64,000 nt of DNA from Clostridiales bacterium (GTDB lineage: Bacteria; Bacillota; Clostridia; Christensenellales; Aristaeellaceae), in NCBI GenBank assembly GCA_004556155.1, contig SFIM01000002.1, forward strand, positions 1 through 64,000. The letters run 5' to 3'. Below are positions 35,553-44,555 of the stretch, piece by piece. The stretch's first letter is position 1, and every line of letters starts with the position of its first letter. The notes beneath the pieces are model-generated. The model saw only the letters and a program-made list of their open reading frames with translations, had not been told where the DNA came from and made no database searches. The translations under genes were made by a program, and so were the position numbers.

Positions 35553-35623
35553 CCCGCCGCCTTCCCAGCCGCGGGCAAATGATGTAGAATAGTAGCACTT
35601 GCGTACAGAAAGGATGGTAAGCA

Positions 35624-36661
35624 ATGCGAACAGAGGATTTTCTGCGCCAGGTCACGGCTCTTCCCGGGCTTTCGGGCAACGAGGGTGAAGTGGCGCGCTT
35701 TATCGCCGAAGCCTTTCGCCCTTATTGCGATGAGGTTACGATCGACCCGTTAAACAGCGTCATCGGCCATATCAGGGGAAACGGCCCCAAGGTAATGCTG
35801 TGCGCGCATCTGGACGAAATTGGCCTGATGGTATCCGATATCGAAAAGGACGGTTCGCTGCGCATGCGCAGCGTTGGCGGCGTGGATCCGCGCATCTTGC
35901 CCGGCATGCGCGTGACGGTATACGGCCGTGAACGGCTGATGGGCGTCATCGGCGCCAAGGCGCCGCACCTTCTGTCTGCCGCCGACCGTGAAAAGAACTA
36001 CGCCCGCGAGGATTTGTATGTCGATCTGGGCATGAGCGCCCAGCGCGTGCGCGAGCTGGTGCAGATCGGCGACTGCATCGCGCTGGAGGGCGGCTTTACC
36101 AAGCTGCTCAATGATCGTTATGCCAGCAAAACCATTGATGACCGCGGCTGCGTGGCCATTTTGCTGCGCACGATGGAGGCGCTGCAGCGCATCGATACCC
36201 AGGCCGATCTCTATTTTGTCGCCTCCTGCCAGGAAGAGGTCGGCTCCATCGGCGCGATGACCTCCGCCTACGGCATCTATCCCGATTTCGCCGTGGCGCT
36301 GGACGTCAACCATGCCAAGACGCCCGGCTCTCCCGACCTTGAAACCTTTGACCTGGGCAGCCCGCTGGCCACCATGGGGCCTTTCATCCACCCCATGCTG
36401 CGCAGAAGGCTTGGCGAAATCGCCAAGGAAAACAACATTACCCTGCAATCCGCCGTCGCCCCGCGCTATACCTATACCGATGCGGACAATATCGGCCTGG
36501 CCCGCGACGGCGTGCCATCGGTGCTGCTGGAGCTGCCGCTCAAGTACATGCACACCTCAGTGGAAACCTTTGATATGCACGCGCTGACCGAGTGCGCGCG
36601 CCTGCTGACGGCCTACTGCGCCGCCATTGACGACAGCTGGAGGGATGAACTGTGGAATTAA
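35624..36661 (+). CDS. M42 family metallopeptidase (first of three)
   Basis: A 345-residue glutamyl/deblocking-aminopeptidase-type enzyme with two metal ions. Metal-binding and catalytic segments are CAHLDEIGLMV, TIDDRGCVAILL and CQEEVGSIGAMTSAY, with VALDVNHA further on. M42 proteins form tetrahedral dodecamers that trim cytosolic peptides. GAAAGGA precedes the ATG. Its end overlaps the next gene by 10 nt, so they are coupled. Confidence 0.92.
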   Translation: MRTEDFLRQVTALPGLSGNEGEVARFIAEAFRPYCDEVTIDPLNSVIGHIRGNGPKVMLCAHLDEIGLMVSDIEKDGSLRMRSVGGVDPRILPGMRVTVYGRERLMGVIGAKAPHLLSAADREKNYAREDLYVDLGMSAQRVRELVQIGDCIALEGGFTKLLNDRYASKTIDDRGCVAILLRTMEALQRIDTQADLYFVASCQEEVGSIGAMTSAYGIYPDFAVALDVNHAKTPGSPDLETFDLGSPLATMGPFIHPMLRRRLGEIAKENNITLQSAVAPRYTYTDADNIGLARDGVPSVLLELPLKYMHTSVETFDMHALTECARLLTAYCAAIDDSWRDELWN

Positions 36662-37665
36662 AGCAACTGTGTGAAATCCATGCCCCCTCGGGCGATGAGG
36701 GGCAGCTGCGCAAGCTGCTGTTAGAGGAGGGCAAGCGCCTGTGCGGCGCGGAAAACGCGCGCATTGACCGCTCCGGCAACGTGGTATGCACCCGAAAGGG
36801 CACCCAGCCCGGCAAGCCGCATGTGTGCGTATCGGCCCATATGGATGAGGTAGGCTTCATCATCGAGGCCGCCACGGAGGACGGTCTGCTGCGCTTCCAC
36901 CCCATCGGCGGCATCGATCCGCGCGTGGTAGTATCCAAACGCGTGCTGGTGGGCCATGATCTATTGCCCGGCGTAATCGGCGCGATGGCCATCCACCTGC
37001 AATCCGCCGCTGACCGCAACCGCGTGCTGGGCTTTGATGGCCTGTACATTGATATCGGCGCGAAGGATAAAGCCGAAGCGCTGGCCAAGTGCCCCGTGGG
37101 CACCTATGCCTATTTCGATACCCCCTATCAGCCCTTTGGCGACGGCTTTGTGTGCGCCAAGGCGCTGGACGACCGCGTGGGCTGCTACACCATTCTGGAA
37201 TTGATGCGCGAAACCTATCCCTGCGACGTCACCTTTGTGTTCGCCGTGCAGGAGGAGGTCGGCTGCCGCGGCTCCCATGGCGCGGCCTACGGCGTACAGC
37301 CCGATATCGTGCTGAACCTGGAAGGCACGGCGGCCAATGATCTGGGCTGCGTGGATGATCAGTTCAAGGTCTGCCGTCCCACCCAGGGTGTGGCCGTCAG
37401 CTTTATGGACGGCAGCAGCATCGGCCAGCGTAAGCTGTTTAAGGAGATTCTGGATCTGGCCGAGCACGAGCATATTCCGCATCAGATCAAACGCGGCGTA
37501 ACGGGCAGCAACGACGCATCCGCCTATCAGCGCGCCGCAGCCGGCTGCCTTACCTGTGTGCTGTCCGTGCCCTGCCGCTATATCCACAGCGGCGCATCGG
37601 TAGCCTATCTGGAGGATATTCAATCGCAATATGAGCTTGTGCACGCCTTTTTGATGCACGCCTGA
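36652..37665 (+). CDS. M42 family metallopeptidase (second of three)
   Basis: A 337-residue paralogue of its neighbours, with SAHMDEVGFII, KALDDRVGCYTIL and VQEEVGCRGSHGAAYGV at the metal and catalytic positions. GTG start at 36652 follows GGAGGGATGA within the end of the preceding gene. Sequence differs strongly from the first, so specificity is likely different. Confidence 0.9.
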   Translation: MELKQLCEIHAPSGDEGQLRKLLLEEGKRLCGAENARIDRSGNVVCTRKGTQPGKPHVCVSAHMDEVGFIIEAATEDGLLRFHPIGGIDPRVVVSKRVLVGHDLLPGVIGAMAIHLQSAADRNRVLGFDGLYIDIGAKDKAEALAKCPVGTYAYFDTPYQPFGDGFVCAKALDDRVGCYTILELMRETYPCDVTFVFAVQEEVGCRGSHGAAYGVQPDIVLNLEGTAANDLGCVDDQFKVCRPTQGVAVSFMDGSSIGQRKLFKEILDLAEHEHIPHQIKRGVTGSNDASAYQRAAAGCLTCVLSVPCRYIHSGASVAYLEDIQSQYELVHAFLMHA

Positions 37666-37684
37666 CGATAAGGAGGTAACAATC

Positions 37685-38677
37685 ATGCTTCGAGATACGC
37701 TCAAAACCCTGCTTGCCGCCTACGGTCCCAGCGGCAACGAGCATACCGTGGCCGAAACCGTCAAGGGTCTGATCGCCTCGCATGTGGACAGCATGCGCGT
37801 GGATGCGATGGGCAACCTGATCGTTGAAAAGCTGGGCACGGATGAAAACGGCAAGCGCATCATGTTTTCCGCCCATATGGATCATATCGGCTTCGTTGTC
37901 ACCGATATCGATGAAAACGGCTTCCTTCGCGTGCATAACGTTGGCGGCGTAAATCCTGTGATCTCCAACGCCCGCCATGTGGTGTTTGAAAACGGCGTGG
38001 AAGGTGTGATCTACTGCCAGCCGCTCAAGGGCGAAAACCCGGCGATGAAGTATCTATTCATCGATATCGGCGCGGAGGATCGCGCCGACGCGGAGCGCAG
38101 CGTGCAGGTGGGCGATATGGCTGTGTACGCGCCTGATTTCTTTGAGCTGGGCGAAAACCGTGTGGCTTCCCCCGCCATGGACGATCGCTGCGCCTGCGCC
38201 CTGCTGTGCGAAATGCTGATGTACCTGGACGAAACACCCAACACCGTGGTGGCTGTCTTCAGCACCCAGGAGGAAGTGGGCTGCCGCGGCGCAATGACCG
38301 CCGCTTACAGCGTGCGCCCCGATATGGGGGTGGCGCTGGATGTGACCGCCTGGGGCGATACGCCCGAGGTCAAGCTGCCCGCCGTCAAGCTTGGTAAGGG
38401 GCCTGCGGTCAAGTTCATCGACAGCAGCATGATCGCCACCCCTGCCGTGCGCGATTTGATGCTGCGCGCCGCGGAGGAGGCCGGCGTTGCCGCCCAGCGC
38501 GAGGTGCTGCCCTTTGGCGGCACGGACGGCAGCTCCATCCAGCGCTCCCGCGCGGGCGTGCCTACCGGCACCCTGTCCATCCCCTGCCGCTATGTCCACT
38601 CCCCTGCCGAGGTCATCGATATGCGCGATATGGAAGGCGCACTCAAGCTCCTGCTGAAGCTGGTTGAAATCGCATAG
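37685..38677 (+). CDS. M42 family metallopeptidase (third of three)
   Basis: A 330-residue paralogue with SAHMDHIGFVV, PAMDDRCACALLCE and TQEEVGCRGAMTAAYSV at metal and catalytic sites. In the first motif Asp-His replaces the Asp-Glu of the other two. AAGGAGGT gives an excellent ribosome binding site. It is the last gene of the operon, followed by a terminator. Confidence 0.9.
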   Translation: MLRDTLKTLLAAYGPSGNEHTVAETVKGLIASHVDSMRVDAMGNLIVEKLGTDENGKRIMFSAHMDHIGFVVTDIDENGFLRVHNVGGVNPVISNARHVVFENGVEGVIYCQPLKGENPAMKYLFIDIGAEDRADAERSVQVGDMAVYAPDFFELGENRVASPAMDDRCACALLCEMLMYLDETPNTVVAVFSTQEEVGCRGAMTAAYSVRPDMGVALDVTAWGDTPEVKLPAVKLGKGPAVKFIDSSMIATPAVRDLMLRAAEEAGVAAQREVLPFGGTDGSSIQRSRAGVPTGTLSIPCRYVHSPAEVIDMRDMEGALKLLLKLVEIA

Positions 38678-38713
38678 TTTTTCTTTTCTGAACAGCACTT
38701 ATTGGTTTTTCAC

Positions 38714-38748
38714 GGGCGAATCACGCAGGCGGCGCGGTTCGCCCTTTT
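38714..38748 (+). terminator. Terminator of the M42 operon
   Basis: GGGCGAA (38714-38720) pairs with TTCGCCC (38738-38744), followed by TTTT. Confidence 0.75.
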
Positions 38749-38774
38749 GAATGCGCGTCGATCTTAAAAACCCC

Positions 38775-38803
38775 TTGACGCATTTGGGCGCGGGCGTTAT
38801 CCT
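38775..38803 (+). promoter_or_regulatory. Promoter of the small YkuD gene
   Basis: TTGACG (38775-38780), a 17-bp spacer and TATCCT (38798-38803). Confidence 0.6.
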
Positions 38804-38832
38804 ATGCTTATCAAGCATCCCGGAGGTCATGC

Positions 38833-39288
38833 ATGACGATCCTGATTGAAAAAGCCGCGCGCAGACTGACCGCCGAGCGGGACGGTCAGCGTTTTTGCTG
38901 CCGCGTGGCGCTGGGAAGACACCCTGTCGGCCACAAGCAATGCGAGGGCGATGGTAAAACGCCAGAGGGCGAGTATTATATCTGTCTCAAGCGCGAAACA
39001 GGCAAATTCGGCTGTGCGCTGGGTATCAGCTACCCCTCCGCATTGGATGCACGGCAGTCCGTGCACGACGGTCGTTTACCTGCCGACCTTCTGCCCCTGT
39101 TTGAAGCGGCTCAGTCGGCACAAAAAAGGCGGCCGCCCTGGGGAACCTCCCTGGGCGGCGAAATCTACATTCACGGCGGCGGAAACGCGCCGGATTGGAC
39201 GGCAGGCTGCATCGCCCTGAGCGACGCAGATATGGCTGTGCTTTTTGCCATGGCGCGCGAAGGCGATACGGTGCGCATCATTCCGTAG
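38833..39288 (+). CDS. Small L,D-transpeptidase catalytic domain protein (YkuD), no signal peptide
   Basis: A 151-residue protein made of the YkuD domain alone. The active site is IYIHGGGNAPDWTAGCIALS with His and Cys, and an earlier DGKTPEGEYYICLK fits the fold. No signal peptide or membrane segment is seen, so it may be cytosolic or exported by another route. GGAGG lies upstream of the ATG. Its end overlaps the convergent VanW gene by 11 nt. Confidence 0.8.
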   Translation: MTILIEKAARRLTAERDGQRFCCRVALGRHPVGHKQCEGDGKTPEGEYYICLKRETGKFGCALGISYPSALDARQSVHDGRLPADLLPLFEAAQSAQKRRPPWGTSLGGEIYIHGGGNAPDWTAGCIALSDADMAVLFAMAREGDTVRIIP

Positions 39289-40294
39289 CCTTGTAAATAG
39301 CCAGGAACAGCGCGCCATCCTGCGCCTGCGCTTCAAAGCGGATGGAGAAATCATAATCGTTGCGGAAAATGAAATTGATGCCTTTCGCTTCGTTGCCAAC
39401 AGCCGCGTCCATATCGGCAGGCAAATACTCAGCGCTGCCAGGGCCATGGGAGCGGCGCAGAGTGATAGTAATTCCCGGCAATTGCAGCAGCAGGTTATAC
39501 ATGGTGCTGGATACCTGGCACACACCGCCGCCAGGGCCCAGACCCCAGCCAGTTTCAATCAGCACAGGGCCCTTCACATAGCCCTTGCTGGGATAGAAGG
39601 GGCCATAGTGGTTATTATAGTTGATGGTCTTGCCGCTTTGCAAGATTTCATTGTTGATATAATCGCAATTAACGCCGATATTGACCTCTTTGCCATGCTT
39701 GCTCACATCGTCCGAACCCGTCACATAATAGGTAGTGAAGGTAGCAATGGGCGCTTCGTCCGTGCCTGCATCGTCCTCCGGGCATACGGGCAGCAGCTCA
39801 CTCAGCTCGTTGGTGTTCACATAGCCGTACTGGCGATAATAGGCCAGATACGCCCAACCGTTCACAACGCCAATAATGGAGATACGCGTGTCCGCCGTCA
39901 AGGGAATCAACACGTCCGCGCTCTCATCAGCCTCTGTACGCACCTTAGCGCCGTTCGCGCCTACTGTGCCTACATACCCGTACATTTCCACGCCAAAGGG
40001 CGGCGTGGTGCTGGAATCGATGGCCTTGCCCGATTCCAGATGGCGGCGCAGCACATAGCCGACGACACCGCTGCTGTTGATATATGCCCATTCCGGATCA
40101 AAGGAATACACCTTAACGCTTGCGCCCTGATAGATGCGGCCAAGCGTTTTGCTTTGCGTGCTGGGCTCGCTGTAAATCGGAGCGCTGATTTTGGGGTTGG
40201 CCGTCCAGAGCGCCGTCAGCTTTTCAGCCCGCACCACAGGCAGGGTAATCATCAACAGCGCCAGCACCAGCGCCAGGCACAGGAATCTTTTCAT
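39278..40294 (-). CDS. VanW family protein with SH3-like domains
   Basis: A 338-residue exported protein. The signal peptide RFLCLALVLALLMITLPVVRA is followed by two bacterial SH3-type regions (residues 25-95 and 105-165), then a VanW domain with GPGGGVCQVSSTMYNLLLQL. VanW proteins are common near envelope genes and their activity is unknown. The ATG at 40294 overlaps the Nudix stop by 4 nt, making it the last gene of the six-gene operon. Confidence 0.88.
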   Translation of the reverse strand: MKRFLCLALVLALLMITLPVVRAEKLTALWTANPKISAPIYSEPSTQSKTLGRIYQGASVKVYSFDPEWAYINSSGVVGYVLRRHLESGKAIDSSTTPPFGVEMYGYVGTVGANGAKVRTEADESADVLIPLTADTRISIIGVVNGWAYLAYYRQYGYVNTNELSELLPVCPEDDAGTDEAPIATFTTYYVTGSDDVSKHGKEVNIGVNCDYINNEILQSGKTINYNNHYGPFYPSKGYVKGPVLIETGWGLGPGGGVCQVSSTMYNLLLQLPGITITLRRSHGPGSAEYLPADMDAAVGNEAKGINFIFRNDYDFSIRFEAQAQDGALFLAIYKATE

Positions 40295-40785
40295 TTGGTC
40301 TCTCCCAATGCTTTTGTGGTAATGTCCTCGCCATTTAAGGCACAATAGACCATATTATCGCCGTCATAGATAAACTTAAGCGAGAAAAACTCGTCCGTCT
40401 TCAGCAATAGATCCAGGAAAATGCGATCCCCCTGCCACAGGTTCAGCTGCGGCACATCGCTCAGCGGCACCCAGCGCAGATCGCCCTCGTTGCAATCCTG
40501 CGTCAATTCACCCTGGGCCTGCGCGGTATAGAGGAAAATATACTCGCTGTCCCAACCGGGGCTGATAAAGGTAAGCAGTCCGCGCATGCGCGGATGCACC
40601 AGCGTAAGCCCCGTTTCTTCCATCACCTCGCGGGCAATGCACTCCTCAGGCGATTCATCCGTTTCCAGCTTGCCGCCCACACCGATCCACTTGCCCTCGT
40701 TCACATCATGCTGCTTTTTTACGCGATGCAGCATCAGATAGCAGCCGCCGCGCTCGATATAGCACAGGGTTGATAGCTTCATCAT
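40291..40785 (-). CDS. Nudix hydrolase, MutT / 8-oxo-dGTP diphosphatase type
   Basis: A 164-residue protein with the Nudix box GGKLETDESPEECIAREVME, then ETGL. LMLHRVKKQHDVNEGKWIGV is typical of the YtkD/MutT-like group that cleaves oxidised nucleotides. GLLTFISPGWDSEYIFLYTA follows. No signal peptide. It lies 10 nt after the DUF896 gene. Its presence in an envelope operon is unexplained. Confidence 0.85.
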   Translation of the reverse strand: MMKLSTLCYIERGGCYLMLHRVKKQHDVNEGKWIGVGGKLETDESPEECIAREVMEETGLTLVHPRMRGLLTFISPGWDSEYIFLYTAQAQGELTQDCNEGDLRWVPLSDVPQLNLWQGDRIFLDLLLKTDEFFSLKFIYDGDNMVYCALNGEDITTKALGETK

Positions 40786-40795
40786 GGCAAACGCC

Positions 40796-41008
40796 TCACT
40801 GCTTAGGCGGGCGCTCGGTCAGCTTTTCCCGATGGCCGTCCTCATACTGAATATAAGTATTATTCAGCTGCTGCTTAAAGCCCTCGCGGAAATCCTTCAA
40901 ATACTCCGCGCGCAGCTCGGCCTGTTCCTTCAATTCGTCCTCGGTCAACCCAACGGTCTTTTTTTTGCGCGCCAGCTCGTTAATGCGCGCCACCTGTTCC
41001 TTAGTCAT
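40796..41008 (-). CDS. DUF896 domain protein (YnzC-like)
   Basis: A 70-residue protein with ARINELARKKKTVGLTEDEL, the DUF896 helical-hairpin signature, and DFREGFKQQLNNTY. In Bacillus YnzC is a small SOS-regulon protein of unknown role. It overlaps the Lgt-like gene by 4 nt (ATGA), so expression is coupled here to envelope functions, not to lexA. Confidence 0.88.
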   Translation of the reverse strand: MTKEQVARINELARKKKTVGLTEDELKEQAELRAEYLKDFREGFKQQLNNTYIQYEDGHREKLTERPPKQ

Positions 41009-41952
41009 GCGTAATTGCTCCTTTTCTTAAACACGAATCCGCATATCGCCGGCAGAGCCAGCAGCAGCACATAGGGCACATACAGCAGGAAACGGCTGAT
41101 GCCCGAACGATCGATCATAAACTCCAGCCCGATCACGCCGCCCGCCACCAGGGCGATCACGCCCAGCGCCAGCCATACCGGCCAGCCACGCCCCAGTCGC
41201 TTGGCATAACGGCGGGCAAAGATCAGCAGAGCCGCTGCGAACATCACTGCGTACAACAGCATTTGCAGGCTGACAAAGGACTCGCGCATATGCGCGTCAA
41301 AGCGCAGGCTTTCCCACAGCACCTGCGTGCAGCCAAACAGCAGCATGGCCGAAAGCAGGGTATCGCCGTCGCGCTTGCCGTGCAGCAACCCCGGCAGCAG
41401 CGTCACGGCCAGGATCAGCGCACATAGCGCTTCCAGCACATAGGTTTTCAGATACAGGGCGTATTCATCACCCGTAACCAGCCAACCCTGCCGCAACACC
41501 TCGCTGACCAGCGCGCGGCTGCGCCCCAGCATTTCGGTATACTGCTCGCCGACACGGGCAAAGGCGATAAACACCAGCAGCGCCGGCACCATCATATCCA
41601 GCATGCGCCGAGCCGGAACCGCAAGAATTTTGGCCGCAATCACCGCCGCCAGCGCCGCGCCAAGCAGCGCGCCGACCATGGAGTGGCCGCCGCCCCAGAA
41701 GCACAGCATCGCCCGCAGCGAAAAGATGCCGCGAAAGCGCCCATCCAACAGGCAGAACAGCACGCGCGAGCAGGCAACGCCCAGCGGCATAGCCAGCACC
41801 GCATACAGCGGAGCCGCGCCCGCAGGCATGCGCCGCGCGCGGCAGCACAGCGCCAGCACAATCACCGCCGCCAGCGCACCCAGGGCGATATGCAGCCCGT
41901 AATAGTAAATCTTGATATTTCCAAGCAGGAAATAGGCAGCTTCATCCAGCAT
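41005..41952 (-). CDS. Lgt-like membrane protein with degenerate signature
   Basis: A 315-residue protein with seven or more membrane helices. IKIYYYGLHIALGALAA near the N-terminus resembles prolipoprotein diacylglyceryl transferase. The central signature is altered: ARVGEQYTEMLGR keeps the first Arg and a later Glu, but the Asn of RxGNFxN is Glu, and GGGHSMVGALLG differs from the canonical GGLSFHGGLIG. It may be a paralogue with another acyl or lipid substrate, or inactive. It starts 2 nt after the phosphodiester glycosidase gene. Confidence 0.65.
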   Translation of the reverse strand: MLDEAAYFLLGNIKIYYYGLHIALGALAAVIVLALCCRARRMPAGAAPLYAVLAMPLGVACSRVLFCLLDGRFRGIFSLRAMLCFWGGGHSMVGALLGAALAAVIAAKILAVPARRMLDMMVPALLVFIAFARVGEQYTEMLGRSRALVSEVLRQGWLVTGDEYALYLKTYVLEALCALILAVTLLPGLLHGKRDGDTLLSAMLLFGCTQVLWESLRFDAHMRESFVSLQMLLYAVMFAAALLIFARRYAKRLGRGWPVWLALGVIALVAGGVIGLEFMIDRSGISRFLLYVPYVLLLALPAICGFVFKKRSNYA

Positions 41953-41954
41953 GA

Positions 41955-42962
41955 TTATTTGCTCCAGGTTTCAGGGTCAACAGCGGTGGCAAAGTAGATA
42001 AAATCGCTCTGCTGGCGCTCGTTTTTGATAGTACGGCCGGTCTGATAGTATTCGCCGTTGAAAATCATGGTGGCGGAGTTTCCGCCGTCCAGGTTATAGG
42101 CCTGGGTGCAGTGCAGCTCGTTAAACATAAAGTCCGCCAGCGTCTGCTGGGTCACGCCGTTGGAGCTGCTGCTGCGTCCCTCGGCCAGCGCCACCACATA
42201 GGTCAGCTTGTCCACCTGGCCGATAGCCATGCGCGGCTCCTTGCCGTTGGGATTATAGCCGTACTCCTTGTCCACGGTCAGCAGCTGCCCATCCTTTACC
42301 AAGGCAGGGCCAAAGGTGAAGGCGTTGATTACACTCAGCCCCGTGCCCTTAAAAGCGTCCATATCCGCCTGATTGGACTTGATAAACAGGTGGAAGTCGC
42401 CGTTTTCATCAATAAAGAGGATATCCTTTTTCTTGTTGGTTTTGGCCTTGCGGGTTTCGCCCATGCGGATTTCGTAGGTCTTTTTGGTTTCCTGATCGGC
42501 AAAGTAATCGCCGTTGATAGCCAGCACCGCATGATACTCCTTGGCCATGGCGCTGATATAGGTGGAACGGTTACTGGTTGCCTTGGAGCCCGCGATGCCC
42601 GTGCGGAGCTGGGAAGCATCCTTGATCTGCACATAGCCGATACGCCAGATCACCCCGTCCTCCTCGCGGGTTTCCATGCGGATGGTCAGCGAGTCATCCT
42701 GATAGCCGTCCTCGGTATAGTCATCAGGATTCGGCTGCATGCCGGCAGAAAAGTCAATTGGCAGTGCGTAGGAAGTCTCCTCCTGCGCTTCCTCGGCATT
42801 GGCGGTAGGAACCAGCCAACGGATCAAACCGCTGTCCCAGTCCTCATCCGCCCAGGTATCCTGATATTCCTCCAGCATGCTGCCCGAGGGCACGGCAAAA
42901 GGCAGGGCCAGGATCATCAGCGCCGCCATGGCGCACAGCAAAATCCGGATAGAAAGCTTCAT
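41955..42962 (-). CDS. Phosphodiester glycosidase family protein (NAGPA)
   Basis: A 335-residue protein with N-terminal membrane anchor or signal (SIRILLCAMAALMILALPFA). The NAGPA domain covers residues 110-330, with VLAINGDYFA, FGPALVKDGQLL, PRMAIGQVDK and YNLDGGNSATMIFNGEYY. Relatives remove N-acetylglucosamine from phosphodiesters or act in exopolysaccharide and wall-polymer turnover. Second gene of the operon, 23 nt after the M1 peptidase. Confidence 0.88.
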   Translation of the reverse strand: MKLSIRILLCAMAALMILALPFAVPSGSMLEEYQDTWADEDWDSGLIRWLVPTANAEEAQEETSYALPIDFSAGMQPNPDDYTEDGYQDDSLTIRMETREEDGVIWRIGYVQIKDASQLRTGIAGSKATSNRSTYISAMAKEYHAVLAINGDYFADQETKKTYEIRMGETRKAKTNKKKDILFIDENGDFHLFIKSNQADMDAFKGTGLSVINAFTFGPALVKDGQLLTVDKEYGYNPNGKEPRMAIGQVDKLTYVVALAEGRSSSSNGVTQQTLADFMFNELHCTQAYNLDGGNSATMIFNGEYYQTGRTIKNERQQSDFIYFATAVDPETWSK

Positions 42963-42985
42963 TTTGTGTTTCTCCTATTCGTTAT

Positions 42986-44482
42986 TTAGTAGCCGTAGGT
43001 ATCCAGATAGTCCCGCATCAGCGGGGTGATATCCAGGCCGCTACGGTCTGTAAAGAACTGCTCAAAGTCTGCGCGGCTGGCACGCTTGAATGCAAATGCA
43101 TCGCAGTATTCACGCAGCAGCTTGTCCATCTGCCCGCCGGTCATCTCATCCAGCGCCAGCGGCAGAGCTGCGCCGCGGCCATATACCACCGTGGCGTAGG
43201 TTTGCAGCGAGCCAAAGTAATATATGGGCGAACCGGGCGTAACTGTCTGATTGATTTTCTCACGCATAGGCGCGTCCACGCGCAGGATGCGCAGGTTTTC
43301 ATAGGCGTTCGCGCCGTATTTTTCGCGGGCATAGCGCAGCATGGCATATTCGCACAGCGCTTCATCCTGCCATGCGTCCGTCACCTGATCGCTGCCTACT
43401 AATGCGTAAAACCACTGGTGTGCCGTTTCGTGAGCCAGCATCAGCTCCAGCGAATCAGCCTGGCTTTCAGCCATCCAATCACGGCCGATGAAGATCAGAC
43501 CCGGATATTCCATGCCGCCCAGCGGGAAATCCACCTCGCACACCGTTAGCTGATCGTAGGCATACGCGCCGTACAGACGCGCGTAGGTTTTAAGCGCTTC
43601 CGCCGCATAGCCAGCCGCACGACCGGCCGCCTTTTGATCACCCGCATGGGCCGTAACCGTTACGCCGTTCACGCTTTTTTGTGCCGTCTGCCAGCTTGCG
43701 CTCAGCGCGAAGGCAAAATCACGCATGGCATCGCCCTGCATGGTATAGCGCATACGGCCGTCCGCCATCGTTTTCACGCTGGGCTTGGCGCTGGCAACGC
43801 AGACATAGCCAGCCGGTGCAACCAGCGTGACCTCATAGTTGGAGCAATCGCTGATAAAGGGATCGCCGACGGCGCAGTACGCATCCGTGCGCCACGCGCC
43901 GTTTTCCCATACGGATAAAATTGGCAGCGCATTGCCAAACTGCCACACCGCGCCGTCCGTGCCGAAGCGATGGGCGCAGCGGGGAACCGTCAGCTCGCAG
44001 CGCAGCAGCAACCGGCCGCTAACTCCCGGCGCAAGGCTTCCTACCGGCACATGCAGCACCGTTTGAGCCGCATCGGCAAAACTTGCCTGGACGACCTGAT
44101 CATTCCACCACACACCCTCCAGCCGGATGCCGCCTGGCGAAAAGCCGTTCGGATAGCAGGCATCGTAGACCTCCTCAATGGCCGCAGGGCTGGTCTCCTC
44201 ATCGGCATACGCGCCCGCCCAGGTGCGCAGGACAAGCTCCTGCAGCGTATCGCCGGTGCGGTTGGTATAATCCAGCGTCAGCGTAACGGCCAGCGTGCTT
44301 TGCTCGGGACGGAAGACCAGATCATACCGGTAAGTATCCAGCCCATCCCGATATGCCTGAGCGCGGGTCTGCGCCGCAGCGCGCGGCCATAAAATCCAGG
44401 CCAGCAGCACCCCCACAAGCAGCAGAGCCGCGCAGGCAAAAAAGCATACCGTGCGCTTTCGTATTATACTACGTTTCGACAT
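42986..44482 (-). CDS. M1 family metallopeptidase, membrane-anchored
   Basis: A 498-residue gluzincin aminopeptidase. One N-terminal helix (FACAALLLVGVLLAWILW) anchors it outside the cell. The M1 exopeptidase-like segment GGMEYPGLIFIG is followed by the zinc motif LAHETAHQWFYALVGSD and the downstream Glu in WQDEALCEY. It would trim peptides at the cell surface. It is first in the operon, with a consensus promoter and two copies of a 14-bp element upstream. Confidence 0.9.
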   Translation of the reverse strand: MSKRSIIRKRTVCFFACAALLLVGVLLAWILWPRAAAQTRAQAYRDGLDTYRYDLVFRPEQSTLAVTLTLDYTNRTGDTLQELVLRTWAGAYADEETSPAAIEEVYDACYPNGFSPGGIRLEGVWWNDQVVQASFADAAQTVLHVPVGSLAPGVSGRLLLRCELTVPRCAHRFGTDGAVWQFGNALPILSVWENGAWRTDAYCAVGDPFISDCSNYEVTLVAPAGYVCVASAKPSVKTMADGRMRYTMQGDAMRDFAFALSASWQTAQKSVNGVTVTAHAGDQKAAGRAAGYAAEALKTYARLYGAYAYDQLTVCEVDFPLGGMEYPGLIFIGRDWMAESQADSLELMLAHETAHQWFYALVGSDQVTDAWQDEALCEYAMLRYAREKYGANAYENLRILRVDAPMREKINQTVTPGSPIYYFGSLQTYATVVYGRGAALPLALDEMTGGQMDKLLREYCDAFAFKRASRADFEQFFTDRSGLDITPLMRDYLDTYGY

Positions 44483-44514
44483 GGGCTGTCACCCCCCGGC
44501 ATCGTAAATTTTTG

Positions 44515-44528
44515 TGAATATTCGCCCC
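44515..44528 (-). repeat. 14-bp element GGGGCGAATATTCA, downstream copy
   Basis: This is an exact copy of the element at 44565-44578, 50 bp away, and lies in the 5' leader of the M1-to-VanW operon. It may be an operator half of a cooperative site. Confidence 0.7.
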
Positions 44529-44555
44529 GGATCGCCTGTTTCGGGGCTAAATATC

